A stretch of 64,000 nucleotides of DNA, from NCBI RefSeq assembly GCF_020171525.1, contig NZ_JAIVAI010000005.1, forward strand, positions 62,001-126,000. The letters run 5' to 3'. Position 1 is the stretch's first letter, and each line of letters starts with the position of its first letter. Below the pieces are notes generated by a model. It worked only from the letters and a program-made list of their open reading frames with translations, was not told where the DNA came from and did no database searches. Made by a program: the position numbers and the translations under genes. Shown in pieces: positions 10,130 to 18,592 of the stretch. The stretch comes from Halobacillus yeomjeoni. Its GTDB lineage: Bacteria; Bacillota; Bacilli; Bacillales; Halobacillaceae.

Positions 10130-10621
10130 ATGGGTGTGTTTAAAGAATTTCGAGAGTTCGCAGTCCGAGGAAGCGCCATTGATATGGGAGTGGGCATGGT
10201 GTTGGGAGCGGCTTTCAGCGGATTCATCGACTCGTTGGTGACTGATATATTACTCCCGCCTGTCGGGCTGCTCTATGCAAAAATGAATTTTGAGAGTATG
10301 TTTATCAGCTTATCCGGTACGATGTACCCTTCTTTATCCGCGGCCAGAGAAGCGGGGGAGGCGACCATCAATTATGGATTATTTATCACTGCATTGGTTA
10401 GATTCATCATTATTCTGTTTGCTGTATTCGTTGTAGTAAGGCAGATCAATAGATGGAAAAAACCTCATCAAAACCCCGTACATTCCATGACTAAAAAAGA
10501 GTGTCCTTACTGTTGTATGCCAATTCCAAGTCAAGCCGTCATTTGTCCGAATTGCGCTTCTCAACAAGAAGATAAAGCAGGCCGGAGAGGGAGTGGACCT
10601 CCTAAATGGAGGGTAAAGTGA
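10130..10621 (+). CDS. mscL: Large-conductance mechanosensitive channel MscL with zinc-ribbon tail
   Basis: Pressure-release channel that opens on hypo-osmotic shock. Residues 1-110 are ordinary MscL: FREFAVRGSAIDMGVGMVLGAAF, then a second helix (FITALVRFIIILFAVFVVV). The C-terminal part is unusual: instead of the acidic helical bundle it has CPYCC near 125-129 and CPNC at 139-142, a short zinc ribbon, followed by a basic tail. 163 residues against a usual 120-150. Start has a strong GGAGGAGGGGGAG site. It is divergent from ktrB, a sensible osmotic pairing. Confidence 0.93.
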   Translation: MGVFKEFREFAVRGSAIDMGVGMVLGAAFSGFIDSLVTDILLPPVGLLYAKMNFESMFISLSGTMYPSLSAAREAGEATINYGLFITALVRFIIILFAVFVVVRQINRWKKPHQNPVHSMTKKECPYCCMPIPSQAVICPNCASQQEDKAGRRGSGPPKWRVK

Positions 10622-10813
10622 ATGTTTCTTTTATAAAATAAGGCTTTGTTAAAGTCTGTTGTTGATATTTCAAACGATTAGTAAATAGTCCCCGTCTAGG
10701 ATAAGGGCGCTGGTCCGTTATTTCTCCCATTTCTTTTATAAAATGCTCTGGTAAAGTAAAGGCTGGCACATGTGAGTTCATATTATCAGCTCTTTCTGTC
10801 CTGGAATTTGTAG

Positions 10814-10937
10814 GAGGCGGCCTTTTAGAATGACTCCCTTTCCGTGGGGTACCGTGAGCCTCCTCAGGCTGTGCCTTCCGGGGTCTCACGATGTACTATT
10901 ATCCCACAGGAGTCTCGCCATTCTAAAAGGCCGCCTC
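10814..10937 (+). repeat. Dispersed palindromic repeat, copy B
   Basis: 124 bp with perfect 19-bp inverted ends (10814-10832 and 10919-10937, beginning GAGGCGGCC). The middle keeps CTTTCCGTGGGG, the CCTCAGGCTGTG segment, GGGGTCTC and CACAGGAGTCTC in the same order as copy A. The end sequence is wholly different from copies A and C yet still self-complementary. About 170 bp to the left lies a GGCTTTGTTAAAG stretch similar to one left of copy A. Confidence 0.8.
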
Positions 10938-10994
10938 TTCAAAGTAGAAGGGTCAGAAAGGTCAGAACCAAAATCCGTTACACCAACTTCGAAC

Positions 10995-11116
10995 GGGATG
11001 GCAGGGAAAACAGGTAGACTCCTGCGGGAAAAAGGAACAAGGTGAGACCCCGGAGAACGAAGTTCGAGGAGACTCAGCGTTCCCCGCGGAAAGCGGACTG
11101 TTTTCCCTGCCATCCC
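10995..11116 (-). repeat. Dispersed palindromic repeat, copy C
   Basis: 122 bp with perfect 19-bp inverted ends (10995-11013 and 11098-11116, GGGATGGCAGGGAAAACAG and its complement). It is inverted relative to copies A and B, and close to copy A over its whole length. Together with copy B it fills most of the gene-free stretch 10622-11193; nothing else convincing lies there apart from the terminator at 11155. Confidence 0.8.
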
Positions 11117-11154
11117 ATGCTCTGAGTACCGTTTCCTTGGATGACCTAAATTCG

Positions 11155-11186
11155 AAAAGGGGTGCAGCTTTCTATAGCTGCACCCC
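11155..11186 (-). terminator. Terminator of the small lipoprotein gene
   Basis: Minus-strand stem of 11 perfect pairs (11159-11169 with 11176-11186, GGGGTGCAGCT) followed by TTTTC. Confidence 0.85.
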
Positions 11187-11193
11187 TCATCAA

Positions 11194-11403
11194 TCATTCA
11201 GCTTTTTCAGTTTCTTCATCTTCGGAGCTTTCTTCGTTTTCACTTGTGTCATTGCCTTCAGGTTGTTGGTCTTCCTCAGTTCCCGTTTCTTGTTGTTCCT
11301 CCTTTTCCGCTTCTCCTTCTCCATTTTGCTCTTCAGCCCCTCCGCATGCAGCCAAAGCAAGTACAGAAGTCAATCCGAACGCTAACATCCATTTTTTCAA
11401 CAT
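11194..11403 (-). CDS. Small, very acidic lipoprotein of unknown function
   Basis: 69 residues. An N-terminal signal with lipobox LAAC (Cys20) is followed by a low-complexity chain that is almost all Glu, Asp, Gln, Asn, Ser, Thr and Gly, with no hydrophobic core. It should be lipid-anchored on the outer face of the membrane and disordered. Highly acidic surface proteins fit a salt-adapted organism, but no function can be assigned. It is followed by its own terminator and looks monocistronic. Confidence 0.75.
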   Translation of the reverse strand: MLKKWMLAFGLTSVLALAACGGAEEQNGEGEAEKEEQQETGTEEDQQPEGNDTSENEESSEDEETEKAE

Positions 11404-11550
11404 ATTGAAAACTCCTTCCTGAATTAAAGTACATCTTATTTGTACCGTATGGATGTAAACGCCTGATTAAATAAGTATAAACAGTTGGTAAATCATACTA
11501 AAATGTTACTTTTTCACCCATGTATAGGTGGGAGGTAGATTCAAAGTATG

Positions 11551-11578
11551 AAAAACGCCCGCTCCAAAAGAGCGGACG
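11551..11578 (-). terminator. Terminator of the brxA operon
   Basis: Nine-pair stem (11556-11564 with 11570-11578) followed on the minus strand by TTTTT, directly after brxA. Confidence 0.88.
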
Positions 11579-11586
11579 TTGGTTTA

Positions 11587-12015
11587 TCAACAATATTTAT
11601 TATAGGCCGAAGTAAGATTTTCAGTAATCTCTTCAACTTCGTAGTCTTCAATTTCCTCACGTGGAATAAAGTGCATGACTTGTCCATCCTTTAAAAGAGC
11701 CATAGAAGGGGAGGAAGGTTCATAGCCTTCAAGGTAATCCCTCATACGTGAAGTGGCTTCGCGATCCTGACCTGCAAAAACAGTGACGAGATGATCAGGT
11801 TTTTTCTCATTTTTCAGTGATTCCCTTGCAGATGGACGAGCCAAGCCTGCCGCACAGCCACAGACTGAGTTGATGACGACAAGAGCCGTTCCTTTCTTAG
11901 AAGCGATGAAATCATCGACCTCTTCAGGAGTCGTCAACTCTGTAAAGCCTGCATTGGTCAATTCGTCTCTCATCGGCTGGGATATTTCTTTCATATATGC
12001 TTCATATGGATTCAT
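11587..12015 (-). CDS. brxA: Bacilliredoxin (YphP/YqiW family)
   Basis: Removes bacillithiol from S-bacillithiolated proteins after oxidative stress. The redox motif is Cys52-Gly-Cys54 in VNSVCGCAAGLARP-like context (here INSVCGCAAGLARP), followed by TVFAGQDREAT and the SPSMALLKDGQ strand; the 142-residue length and the C-terminal Tyr-Cys match the family. It is closer to YphP (BrxA) than to YqiW (BrxB) at the N-terminus (PMRDELTNAGFTELTT). It is the second gene of an operon, 12 bases after the CvfC-like gene. Confidence 0.92.
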   Translation of the reverse strand: MNPYEAYMKEISQPMRDELTNAGFTELTTPEEVDDFIASKKGTALVVINSVCGCAAGLARPSARESLKNEKKPDHLVTVFAGQDREATSRMRDYLEGYEPSSPSMALLKDGQVMHFIPREEIEDYEVEEITENLTSAYNKYC

Positions 12016-12027
12016 AAAAAGGTCCTC

Positions 12028-13176
12028 CTATTGTTTTTTTTGTGTGGCTTGTGTCATTTGGTGCCAGACAGAACCTTTGGCTTCTTCTCCGCCTTCGATT
12101 CTCTCAATCGCCATATTGATTTGCATCCGGACTTCAAATTCAGGATCGTCTGCTGCATCCTTCAATGCTTGAAGTGCTGTTTCATCGCCGAGTTCATACA
12201 AGAACATGGCTGCCCGCCAGCGTACAAGTTTGTTTGGGTCTTTTAATGACTCTATCATTTCCGGCATGGCCTCTTTGTATCCTAGGTCAGACAAACAGTC
12301 GCCAGCTGTACGTCGCACGGTTACGGTCTTGTCATTCAAGGCTTTGTAGAGGTAAGGGAGTGTTTCTTTCTGTTCAATCATTCCTAAGTAGGCGGTCGCT
12401 AAGCGGCGGATCGAAGCTTTATCATCCTGCAACGCTTTTTCAAGAATAGGATAATCTTCCGCTGTAGGATCCATCCAGTCAAGCGCTGCATAACGTACTT
12501 TCCAATCGTCATGATCCAGCGTCTCCAGAGTAATCTTCGACTCTTGCCCTGAGCTTTCGACAGTATCCGTCTCTTGATCAAACGCTTGATTGACCAACGA
12601 TTCGAGTCTTTTCTCATCATAACTGGCAGAAAGCTCTTCTTTCACTTGTTCACCAATTTCATCAGCATCCCCGTATCTAGGGCTCTGTTCGACCCATTGA
12701 CGTTCCATGATCATATTGGGGGATGCAGGAGCGGCTTTCATCGCTGCATTCTGGAATCTCTCCGGTAAACCTACACGTATTTCTTCATCTCCGTCTTCAA
12801 GCTTCACTTGCATAGGAATCCCTTTGAACATCTGCACAAAGACTTTGATTTCCCCGAAAGAATCTTCGACTTGTGCTGGTTGTTCGGGTTTTTCGGAAGT
12901 CATGCCTTCCTCGGCCGTCGATCCGAATACACGACGGACTTCAGGAAGAATGGATTCCCAGGAAACGCGCGCGTTCCGTTCCAGAGCGATGAAGTCAGTG
13001 ACATGGTAAAGTCCTTTGACACCCTCAATATCAAACAATTGTTGAATAAAATCAGGAGCATTACTTAAATCATCGTCCTGTTTATAGTTGTGAGCTTCTC
13101 CATCAGGAAGCTGCTCATTCAAATTGATTTTCATTGAGTTCGGGCTTGGTGTGGGTTCTATGGACACAATCTTCAT
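12028..13176 (-). CDS. CvfC/YpgR-like protein: Nfu N-domain plus HEAT repeats
   Basis: 382 residues. The first ~85 residues form a Scaffold-Nfu/NifU N-terminal domain (SIEPTPSPNSMKI, then FIQQLFDIEGVKGLYHV). After a charged linker, residues ~215-370 consist of HEAT-type helical repeats (WKVRYAALDWM, ASIRRLATAYLG, VTVRRTAGDCLSDLG, LVRWRAAMFLYELGD). This matches B. subtilis YpgR and the S. aureus conserved virulence factor C. Biochemical role is not established; an Fe-S or protein-scaffold role is plausible. GGAGGAG precedes the ATG. Co-transcribed with brxA. Confidence 0.88.
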   Translation of the reverse strand: MKIVSIEPTPSPNSMKINLNEQLPDGEAHNYKQDDDLSNAPDFIQQLFDIEGVKGLYHVTDFIALERNARVSWESILPEVRRVFGSTAEEGMTSEKPEQPAQVEDSFGEIKVFVQMFKGIPMQVKLEDGDEEIRVGLPERFQNAAMKAAPASPNMIMERQWVEQSPRYGDADEIGEQVKEELSASYDEKRLESLVNQAFDQETDTVESSGQESKITLETLDHDDWKVRYAALDWMDPTAEDYPILEKALQDDKASIRRLATAYLGMIEQKETLPYLYKALNDKTVTVRRTAGDCLSDLGYKEAMPEMIESLKDPNKLVRWRAAMFLYELGDETALQALKDAADDPEFEVRMQINMAIERIEGGEEAKGSVWHQMTQATQKKQ

Positions 13177-13351
13177 TTCTAATCTCCTCCCTGAACACTC
13201 AGTTGATTTCTATTTTATCAAAGATTGTTTGCCTCATCCATGAAGAGAGGGTGAGTTTATCAGTTGGAACCAAAAATAGAAAAAATAGGTAAAAATGAAA
13301 CTTATGTATTTACCAGACGTACCAAAGTAGAGAGGAAAAGGAGGAATGACG

Positions 13352-14272
13352 ATGTCGGATCCCATCTTGCAATTGAAGCAAGTGAAGAAAACCATAGGTA
13401 ACAAGCAGATCATCAAAGGGTTGGACTTTGAAGTGTATGAAGGTGAGGTCTTTGGGTTCCTTGGTCCTAACGGTGCTGGAAAAACCACTACGATCAGAAT
13501 GCTGGTCGGTCTGATGAGTTTGACTGAGGGGGATGTAGTAATCAAAGGTACAAGCATCCGCAATAATTATAAAAAGGCGGTTCAACACGTAGGAGGCATT
13601 GTTGAAAATCCGGAGTTGTATTCTTTTATGAGTGGTTGGAAGAATTTATTGCACTATGCAAGGATGATACCTGGAATATCAAAAGAGAGAATTGATGAAG
13701 TTGTAAAATTAGTAGGACTTGAAAACAGAATCAAAGAGAAGGTCGGGAAATACTCTTTGGGAATGAGGCAGCGGCTGGGAATCGCACAAGCCTTGCTGCA
13801 TAAACCATCGATTCTTATTCTGGACGAGCCCACCAATGGTTTGGATCCTTCCGGCATACGTGAAATTCGTTCATATATCCGTCGCCTGGCCAGGGAAGAC
13901 GGTGTAGCGGTGATTGTTTCGAGCCACATCTTATCAGAAATGGAAATGATGTGTGACCGTATTGGAGTGATAAAAGAAGGAGAACTGTTATCAATTCAAT
14001 CTGTAGAATCCGCTCTCCAACAACCTGAACAAAGAGACATCACTCTCGAAGTGCAGCAGCGTGAACGTGCCCGCAAAATACTCTCAGAATGGCTGAATCG
14101 TCCTGTGAAAATCGAAAAAGATAGTCTCGCATTCAAGATGGACCGTGATGATGTACCTGAAATGATCCGAAGGTTAGTGGATGAAAATATCGATGTATAC
14201 AGTGTGAATATGTATCGTTCCACACTGGAAGACAAATTCCTGGATTTGATTGGAGAGAGAGCCGTTGATTAA
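13352..14272 (+). CDS. ABC transporter ATP-binding protein (ABC-2/BcrA type)
   Basis: ATPase of an exporter working with the next gene. Walker A GPNGAGKTT (near 40), signature LGMRQRLGIA (near 137) and Walker B ILILDEPTNGLDP (near 157) are intact; a ~90-residue C-terminal extension follows as in bacitracin/lantibiotic-immunity type ATPases. About 306 residues. Of two ATGs six bases apart I choose 13352, seven bases from AAGGAGG. The stop overlaps the start of the permease gene, implying translational coupling. Substrate unknown. Confidence 0.9.
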   Translation: MSDPILQLKQVKKTIGNKQIIKGLDFEVYEGEVFGFLGPNGAGKTTTIRMLVGLMSLTEGDVVIKGTSIRNNYKKAVQHVGGIVENPELYSFMSGWKNLLHYARMIPGISKERIDEVVKLVGLENRIKEKVGKYSLGMRQRLGIAQALLHKPSILILDEPTNGLDPSGIREIRSYIRRLAREDGVAVIVSSHILSEMEMMCDRIGVIKEGELLSIQSVESALQQPEQRDITLEVQQRERARKILSEWLNRPVKIEKDSLAFKMDRDDVPEMIRRLVDENIDVYSVNMYRSTLEDKFLDLIGERAVD

Positions 14273-15221
14273 CTTCCTGCAATTAGTGAAAAACGAACAA
14301 ATGAAGCTTTTTTCACAAAGATCCACATGGATCATGATCACGATTATCAGTGTCCTGACTATCGCTTTTGGAATATTCATGAAGGTGGATGGTTCGATGG
14401 TAGCCGGAGAAGTACCGGCTGGTCCCGATTGGAAGAATGAACTCAGGGAACAAAATGCACAATTGACTTCACAGAAAGGACCGGAAGACGGAATAAAATA
14501 TTCCAGCCTTACAGATGTCCGAATGAATGAATACCGTATTGAAAATGATATCAGGCCTACTACATATAACGTGTGGAAGTTCCTGCATGAAAATCTGAAC
14601 AATATATCGATTCTGAGCTTATTCACCATTATTGTGGCCGGAGGAGTCGTAGCAAATGAATTCAAGTGGGGAACAATCAAACTATTGTTAATCAGACCGA
14701 TTTCAAGGTCGAAAATTCTTCTCTCTAAGTTTGTTTCTGTTTTCCTGTTTGCGGGAATCATGCTCGTGTTCCTCTATGGGACGGCATTCCTCATCGGATC
14801 CATCCTTTTCGGGATGAACGGGTTTTCTGATCCATACTTATATAGACAAGGTGGAGACATCCAGCAGGCGCATGTCTTTATCCATACTGTTTTCCAATAC
14901 TTAATTAGCATGGTCAACTTAGTGATGATGGGAACGTTTGCGTTCATGATTTCTACCGTGTTCAGGAATACATCTTTAGCTATAGGAGTCCCGATTTTCT
15001 TGATGATGGGTGGAAATTCAATTATTCTGTTCTTATCGGATAAAGAGTGGGTCAAATATATTTTGTTCGCCAACACGGATCTGAGGAAATTCCTTGAAGG
15101 AAGTCCGATGATCCAGGATTTGACGATAAGCTTTTCTATTACTGTTCTTATAGTATACTTTTTCGTCTTCGTTAGTTTATCCTGGTATTCCTTCACAAAA
15201 AGAGATGTGGCGAGCACATAG
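14265..15221 (+). CDS. ABC-2 type transporter permease
   Basis: About 318 residues: one N-terminal helix (STWIMITIISVLTIAFGIFM), a ~90-residue extracellular loop, then five more helices, with FTIIVAGGVVANEFKWGTIKLLLIRPISR typical of ABC-2 permeases fed by BcrA-like ATPases. The TTG at 14265 overlaps the ATPase stop codon and has GGAGAGAG upstream; an in-frame TTG at 14250 lies on that site. It forms the membrane half of the exporter. Confidence 0.87.
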   Translation: MINFLQLVKNEQMKLFSQRSTWIMITIISVLTIAFGIFMKVDGSMVAGEVPAGPDWKNELREQNAQLTSQKGPEDGIKYSSLTDVRMNEYRIENDIRPTTYNVWKFLHENLNNISILSLFTIIVAGGVVANEFKWGTIKLLLIRPISRSKILLSKFVSVFLFAGIMLVFLYGTAFLIGSILFGMNGFSDPYLYRQGGDIQQAHVFIHTVFQYLISMVNLVMMGTFAFMISTVFRNTSLAIGVPIFLMMGGNSIILFLSDKEWVKYILFANTDLRKFLEGSPMIQDLTISFSITVLIVYFFVFVSLSWYSFTKRDVAST

Positions 15222-15235
15222 ATAGGAGGAAAAGA

Positions 15236-15685
15236 ATGAAACGAACAGCAGAAATTATTTTGACCGTCGTAGGAATGGTTTTGTATGGTCTTCCAGTGCT
15301 TTTGAGCACAATTTTACTGAATGTGAAAGACAACCCGGAAGTGAGACGGGAAATTGAACGAGGATTGCAGACAGCTCCCAATGCTGAGCAAATGGGTGCT
15401 GTAAATATGGATCAGATGATGGACTTTTTAGGTTCTTTCGCAACATTCATTTTAGTGGCGGCCCTGATTTCTATCGGTCTTGGTATTCTATCCATCGTAT
15501 TTCTTAAAGGGGATAAAAAGCCAAAAGCGGCTGGAATCATTTTGATCGTAACAGCAGTTCTAATGACTTTCGGAACGGTCGGTTTCGGATTATTTGCTGG
15601 AGTCGCTTATTTGATTGCAGGAATTGTGGCTTTAGTGAGAAAGTCGAAGCAGAATACAGAAGATGTACAAACAGTTGACGTTTAA
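15236..15685 (+). CDS. DUF4064-type membrane protein
   Basis: 149 residues beginning MKRTAEIILTVVGMVLYG, with one N-terminal helix, a soluble loop of ~45 residues and two or three further helices, then a charged tail. This is the DUF4064 pattern. Function unknown. It follows the ABC permease by 14 bases with a good AGGAGG site and ends at a terminator, so it belongs to the same operon and could be an accessory part. Confidence 0.75.
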   Translation: MKRTAEIILTVVGMVLYGLPVLLSTILLNVKDNPEVRREIERGLQTAPNAEQMGAVNMDQMMDFLGSFATFILVAALISIGLGILSIVFLKGDKKPKAAGIILIVTAVLMTFGTVGFGLFAGVAYLIAGIVALVRKSKQNTEDVQTVDV

Positions 15686-15693
15686 TGCTTCAG

Positions 15694-15725
15694 AGGCATG
15701 AGTCTTAGTACTTATGCCTTTTTTT
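15694..15725 (+). terminator. Terminator of the ABC transporter operon
   Basis: Ten-pair stem with one G-U (15694-15703 with 15710-15719) followed by T7. Confidence 0.85.
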
Positions 15726-15784
15726 ATATGCGTTTCTAAGGTTTGATATAATAGGAGCAGCAGACTAATTTGGAGGAGCGGATA

Positions 15785-17299
15785 ATGAAACCTTTTGACC
15801 ATTTTCAGAGAAGGATCGTGTTCAATTACATAGTTGGTTCAATGACGGCCGTCTTCGGGGTGGGAAGTGTATTTATTTTCCACACTCTCTCTTTGTCATC
15901 CGAAGAAGTGATTTATTTATTAAGTACGATGGTTCTATCCGTGTTGATTATGTTAGTGGCTGAGTGGAACGTGTACCAAATCCATATCCGCTCGATCAAA
16001 CGGATTTTCAAGTCTGAAACGCTGAGGGTATGGGAGTATGAAGAAGGTATGCTTGCCGCTCATCGCTTCCCTCTTTTGACTGTATACAGGATTTTAGGAC
16101 CTCACTTATTCGGATTGGCTGTCCCGGCTTCCCTTTTGACGGTCTTAGGAATCTTTCAAGGCTGGATCAATGTTCCCTACTATTACATAGGTTTGGCCTG
16201 GACTGGTGCGGTGCTCATTGCAATCATGCACGCCTTGATCGAGTTTTTTTTAACATACAGGGCGTCAAACAATCTTATCTTATCCATAAACCAGAAGCTT
16301 CAAAATGAGGGACACGAGGAAGTCGAAGTTGATTTTAAGATCAGCCTTAAACATAAGTTGTTAGTAAGCTCGGTCTTCACGGCTGTCTTTCCTATTCTCC
16401 TTTTCATTCTTGCTTCTCAAATCAGATTCATGGAAAGCGGAGGAGGGATGGTGGAGCAGTATTGGAGTTGGGCTTCTCTTGTCATAATCGTCATACTAGC
16501 GATGGCGGTGCTAAGTTCTTCGCTGCTGTTTAAGAGTATTGAGGAACCGATGGAATCCCTGCGAATGCGGTTCGATCAAGTTCGAACAGGTGAATTTACA
16601 AAAATGGAAAATGTTTATACAGATGAATTCTCCAACCTTGTGACTGGTTTCAATCATATGGTTTCCAGTATTCAGACAAGAGATGAGGAAAATGAGAGAC
16701 TTCTAGAAAGTTTTTTCAAAGTGTTTGCGGCAACACTCGATGCAAGGGATCCGTATACCGCTGGACATTCTGAGAGGGTCGCTGAATACTCCGTGCTGAT
16801 TGCTGAAAGAGCAGGATTTGCTGATAAAGAGATAGACTTAATAAGAAAATCAGCGTTATTGCATGATATTGGTAAGATCGGGGTTCCAGATCGTGTTTTA
16901 TTGAAAGAAGGCCGGTTGACCGATGAGGAATTCACTCAAATTAAAAAACATCCACAAATCGGAGCAGATATTCTTAAGCAAGTCCAGCTCCCTGACGAAT
17001 TGAAACCTGTACTCTCCGGTGTACGTCATCATCATGAACGGTTTGATGGTAAAGGTTACCCGGATGGCTTATGTGGGGAGGAGACCCCTGTTTTCGGCCG
17101 TTTAATGGCTGTTGCAGATGCTTTTGATGCTATGACTTCAAATAGACCTTATCGCGAGGGCATGCCGGTTGAAAAAGCTCTCGCAATCATTGAGTCTGGA
17201 AAAGGAACACAATGGGACCCTTATTTTGTCGACCTTTTTTTAGAAGAAATAAAAGGTAAGGAAAGAAAACCATCTGCACAAGCAAAAGCGCTGACATAA
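15785..17299 (+). CDS. Membrane HD-GYP protein (putative cyclic di-GMP phosphodiesterase)
   Basis: About 504 residues. The N-terminal half has six hydrophobic helices; residues ~235-300 look like a HAMP linker (FKSIEEPMESLRMRFDQV, then EFSNLVTGFNHMV). The C-terminal half is an HD-GYP domain with HDIGKIG near 360, RHHHERFDGKGYPDG near 413-425 and ADAFDAMTSNRPYR. HD-GYP proteins hydrolyse c-di-GMP. The ATG at 15785 has GGAGGAG upstream; the in-frame TTG at 15770 lies on that site. What the membrane part senses is unknown. Confidence 0.9.
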   Translation: MKPFDHFQRRIVFNYIVGSMTAVFGVGSVFIFHTLSLSSEEVIYLLSTMVLSVLIMLVAEWNVYQIHIRSIKRIFKSETLRVWEYEEGMLAAHRFPLLTVYRILGPHLFGLAVPASLLTVLGIFQGWINVPYYYIGLAWTGAVLIAIMHALIEFFLTYRASNNLILSINQKLQNEGHEEVEVDFKISLKHKLLVSSVFTAVFPILLFILASQIRFMESGGGMVEQYWSWASLVIIVILAMAVLSSSLLFKSIEEPMESLRMRFDQVRTGEFTKMENVYTDEFSNLVTGFNHMVSSIQTRDEENERLLESFFKVFAATLDARDPYTAGHSERVAEYSVLIAERAGFADKEIDLIRKSALLHDIGKIGVPDRVLLKEGRLTDEEFTQIKKHPQIGADILKQVQLPDELKPVLSGVRHHHERFDGKGYPDGLCGEETPVFGRLMAVADAFDAMTSNRPYREGMPVEKALAIIESGKGTQWDPYFVDLFLEEIKGKERKPSAQAKALT

Positions 17300-17315
17300 A
17301 ATCAGCGCTTTTTTT
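17285..17315 (+). terminator. Terminator overlapping the HD-GYP stop codon
   Basis: Ten-pair stem AAAGCGCTGA/TCAGCGCTTT (17285-17294, 17302-17311) followed by T residues. The left arm codes for the last residues of the protein. The opposite gene's stop lies within it, so it may act in both directions. Confidence 0.88.
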
Positions 17316-17487
17316 AATCCAATATTCTGTTCATCTCGTCCACATCAGCTGCCTGTCTGTTATAAACCGTACCATTTTGAGGCCTGTACCCACTACCTCC
17401 ACATATCTTACATGTGTATCTCCACTCTTCATCGTCCATAAGCAGCCCTGCTCCATCACACGCTAAACAAACCTGATCTCTAGGCAT
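17314..17487 (-). CDS. 57-residue DnaJ-type zinc-finger protein
   Basis: Small protein with two CxxCxGxG-like knuckles: CLACDGAG at residues 7-14 and CKICGGSG at 27-34, the spacing expected for one four-cysteine zinc site of the DnaJ central type. A helical C-terminal tail follows. The ATG at 17487 has GAGGTAGGG upstream. It is convergent with the HD-GYP gene and shares its terminator region. No function is known; a chaperone-like or RNA-linked role is only a guess. Confidence 0.75.
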   Translation of the reverse strand: MPRDQVCLACDGAGLLMDDEEWRYTCKICGGSGYRPQNGTVYNRQAADVDEMNRILD

Positions 17488-17603
17488 ATTCCCTACCTCA
17501 TTTCAGCTTATTTTTTATATCTTACTCCAATAGTTCTGATCTATACGAAGGAGATTAGAGTTTATGAAATGTGGGAATGTGGGTATTATTGGAGGTTTTG
17601 ATC

Positions 17604-18503
17604 ATGAAGACTGGTGAGGAGAACAATGAAAAAATGAATAAAGAATCACTCCATTCAACATCGGATGAAGGAGAGAAAGTCGATCGTCCAGGCAGGCAGT
17701 TTTATATCCCCTCCCAGATTGTAGATGAATTCGGGGAGAAGGGCAGGGACCATTTGGATAAGCCTTTCCGGGCTCAGCTGCTTTTGGCTCTTACTGCAGG
17801 CTCATTCATGACGTTTGGAGCAATTTTTTCAATCTTATTAGCTACAGGAGTAGAAGTGAAAGGAATTTATCATCTATTATCGGGATTGGGGTTTGCGGCC
17901 GGTTATGCGATGGTTTTCATTTCAGGTTCCGTTTTATTCACGGAAATCAATGTGCTTCTCCCTTCTTACTTGTTCAACAAATCCGGTTTGATGAAAGTGA
18001 ACATTTATAAATTCTGGGCATCTGCGTATGTTGGGAACATCCTGGGGGCTTTTATTGTAGCCGTACTCATTCAAATGTCCGGGTCGTTATCGAGCTCTTT
18101 TTATACGGAATTATCCATGTATCTGGATCACAAAATGAAGTTCATGGACCGTGGAGTGATTGGTTGGTTTCAAGTGTTGGTCTCAGGTATTCTGGCCAAC
18201 TGGCTGATCGGAATGGCCGCTTTTTTGACCACTGCTGCAAGGGATATCACAGGGAAGTTTCTCGGTACGATGCTCCCGGTCATTTTGTTTGTGGCAGGTA
18301 ACTTCCAGCACAGTGCTGCAAATATGGGTTACTTCAGTATGGGTTTCCTTTCATCTGATCAATATACATGGTATGAATACATCTTCTTGAACCTTCTGCC
18401 GGCGAGTATTGGAAACCTGATCGGTGGAGGAATCCTGGTATCCCTGTTATTTTCGTATGCATATAAGGAAGACATTCAGACATTGGAGAAAAGTAATTCA
18501 TAA
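17604..18503 (+). CDS. Formate/nitrite transporter (FNT) family protein
   Basis: About 299 residues: a charged ~60-residue N-terminus, then six helices with the FNT pattern (RAQLLLALTAGSFMTFGAIF, SGSVLFTEINVLL, NWLIGMAAFLTT, GNFQHSAANM). FNT proteins are pentameric channels for formate, nitrite or hydrosulfide; the N-terminal PSQIVDEF fits the YwcJ/YrhG-like subgroup. The ATG at 17604 follows GGAGG by eight bases. Single gene bounded by a bidirectional terminator. Substrate cannot be told from sequence. Confidence 0.87.
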   Translation: MKTGEENNEKMNKESLHSTSDEGEKVDRPGRQFYIPSQIVDEFGEKGRDHLDKPFRAQLLLALTAGSFMTFGAIFSILLATGVEVKGIYHLLSGLGFAAGYAMVFISGSVLFTEINVLLPSYLFNKSGLMKVNIYKFWASAYVGNILGAFIVAVLIQMSGSLSSSFYTELSMYLDHKMKFMDRGVIGWFQVLVSGILANWLIGMAAFLTTAARDITGKFLGTMLPVILFVAGNFQHSAANMGYFSMGFLSSDQYTWYEYIFLNLLPASIGNLIGGGILVSLLFSYAYKEDIQTLEKSNS

Positions 18504-18537
18504 GCACGATATGTATGCCTGATAATCAGCAAATTTA

Positions 18538-18581
18538 AAGAATCCTCTTCTCAATCATAGATCTTTGAGAAGAGGATTCTT
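18538..18581 (+). terminator. Bidirectional terminator between FNT and DinB genes
   Basis: Perfect 17-bp stem (18538-18554 with 18565-18581, AAGAATCCTCTTCTCAA) between convergent genes. T-rich sequence flanks only weakly on the plus side. Confidence 0.75.
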
Positions 18582-18592
18582 ATCATTTTCTA

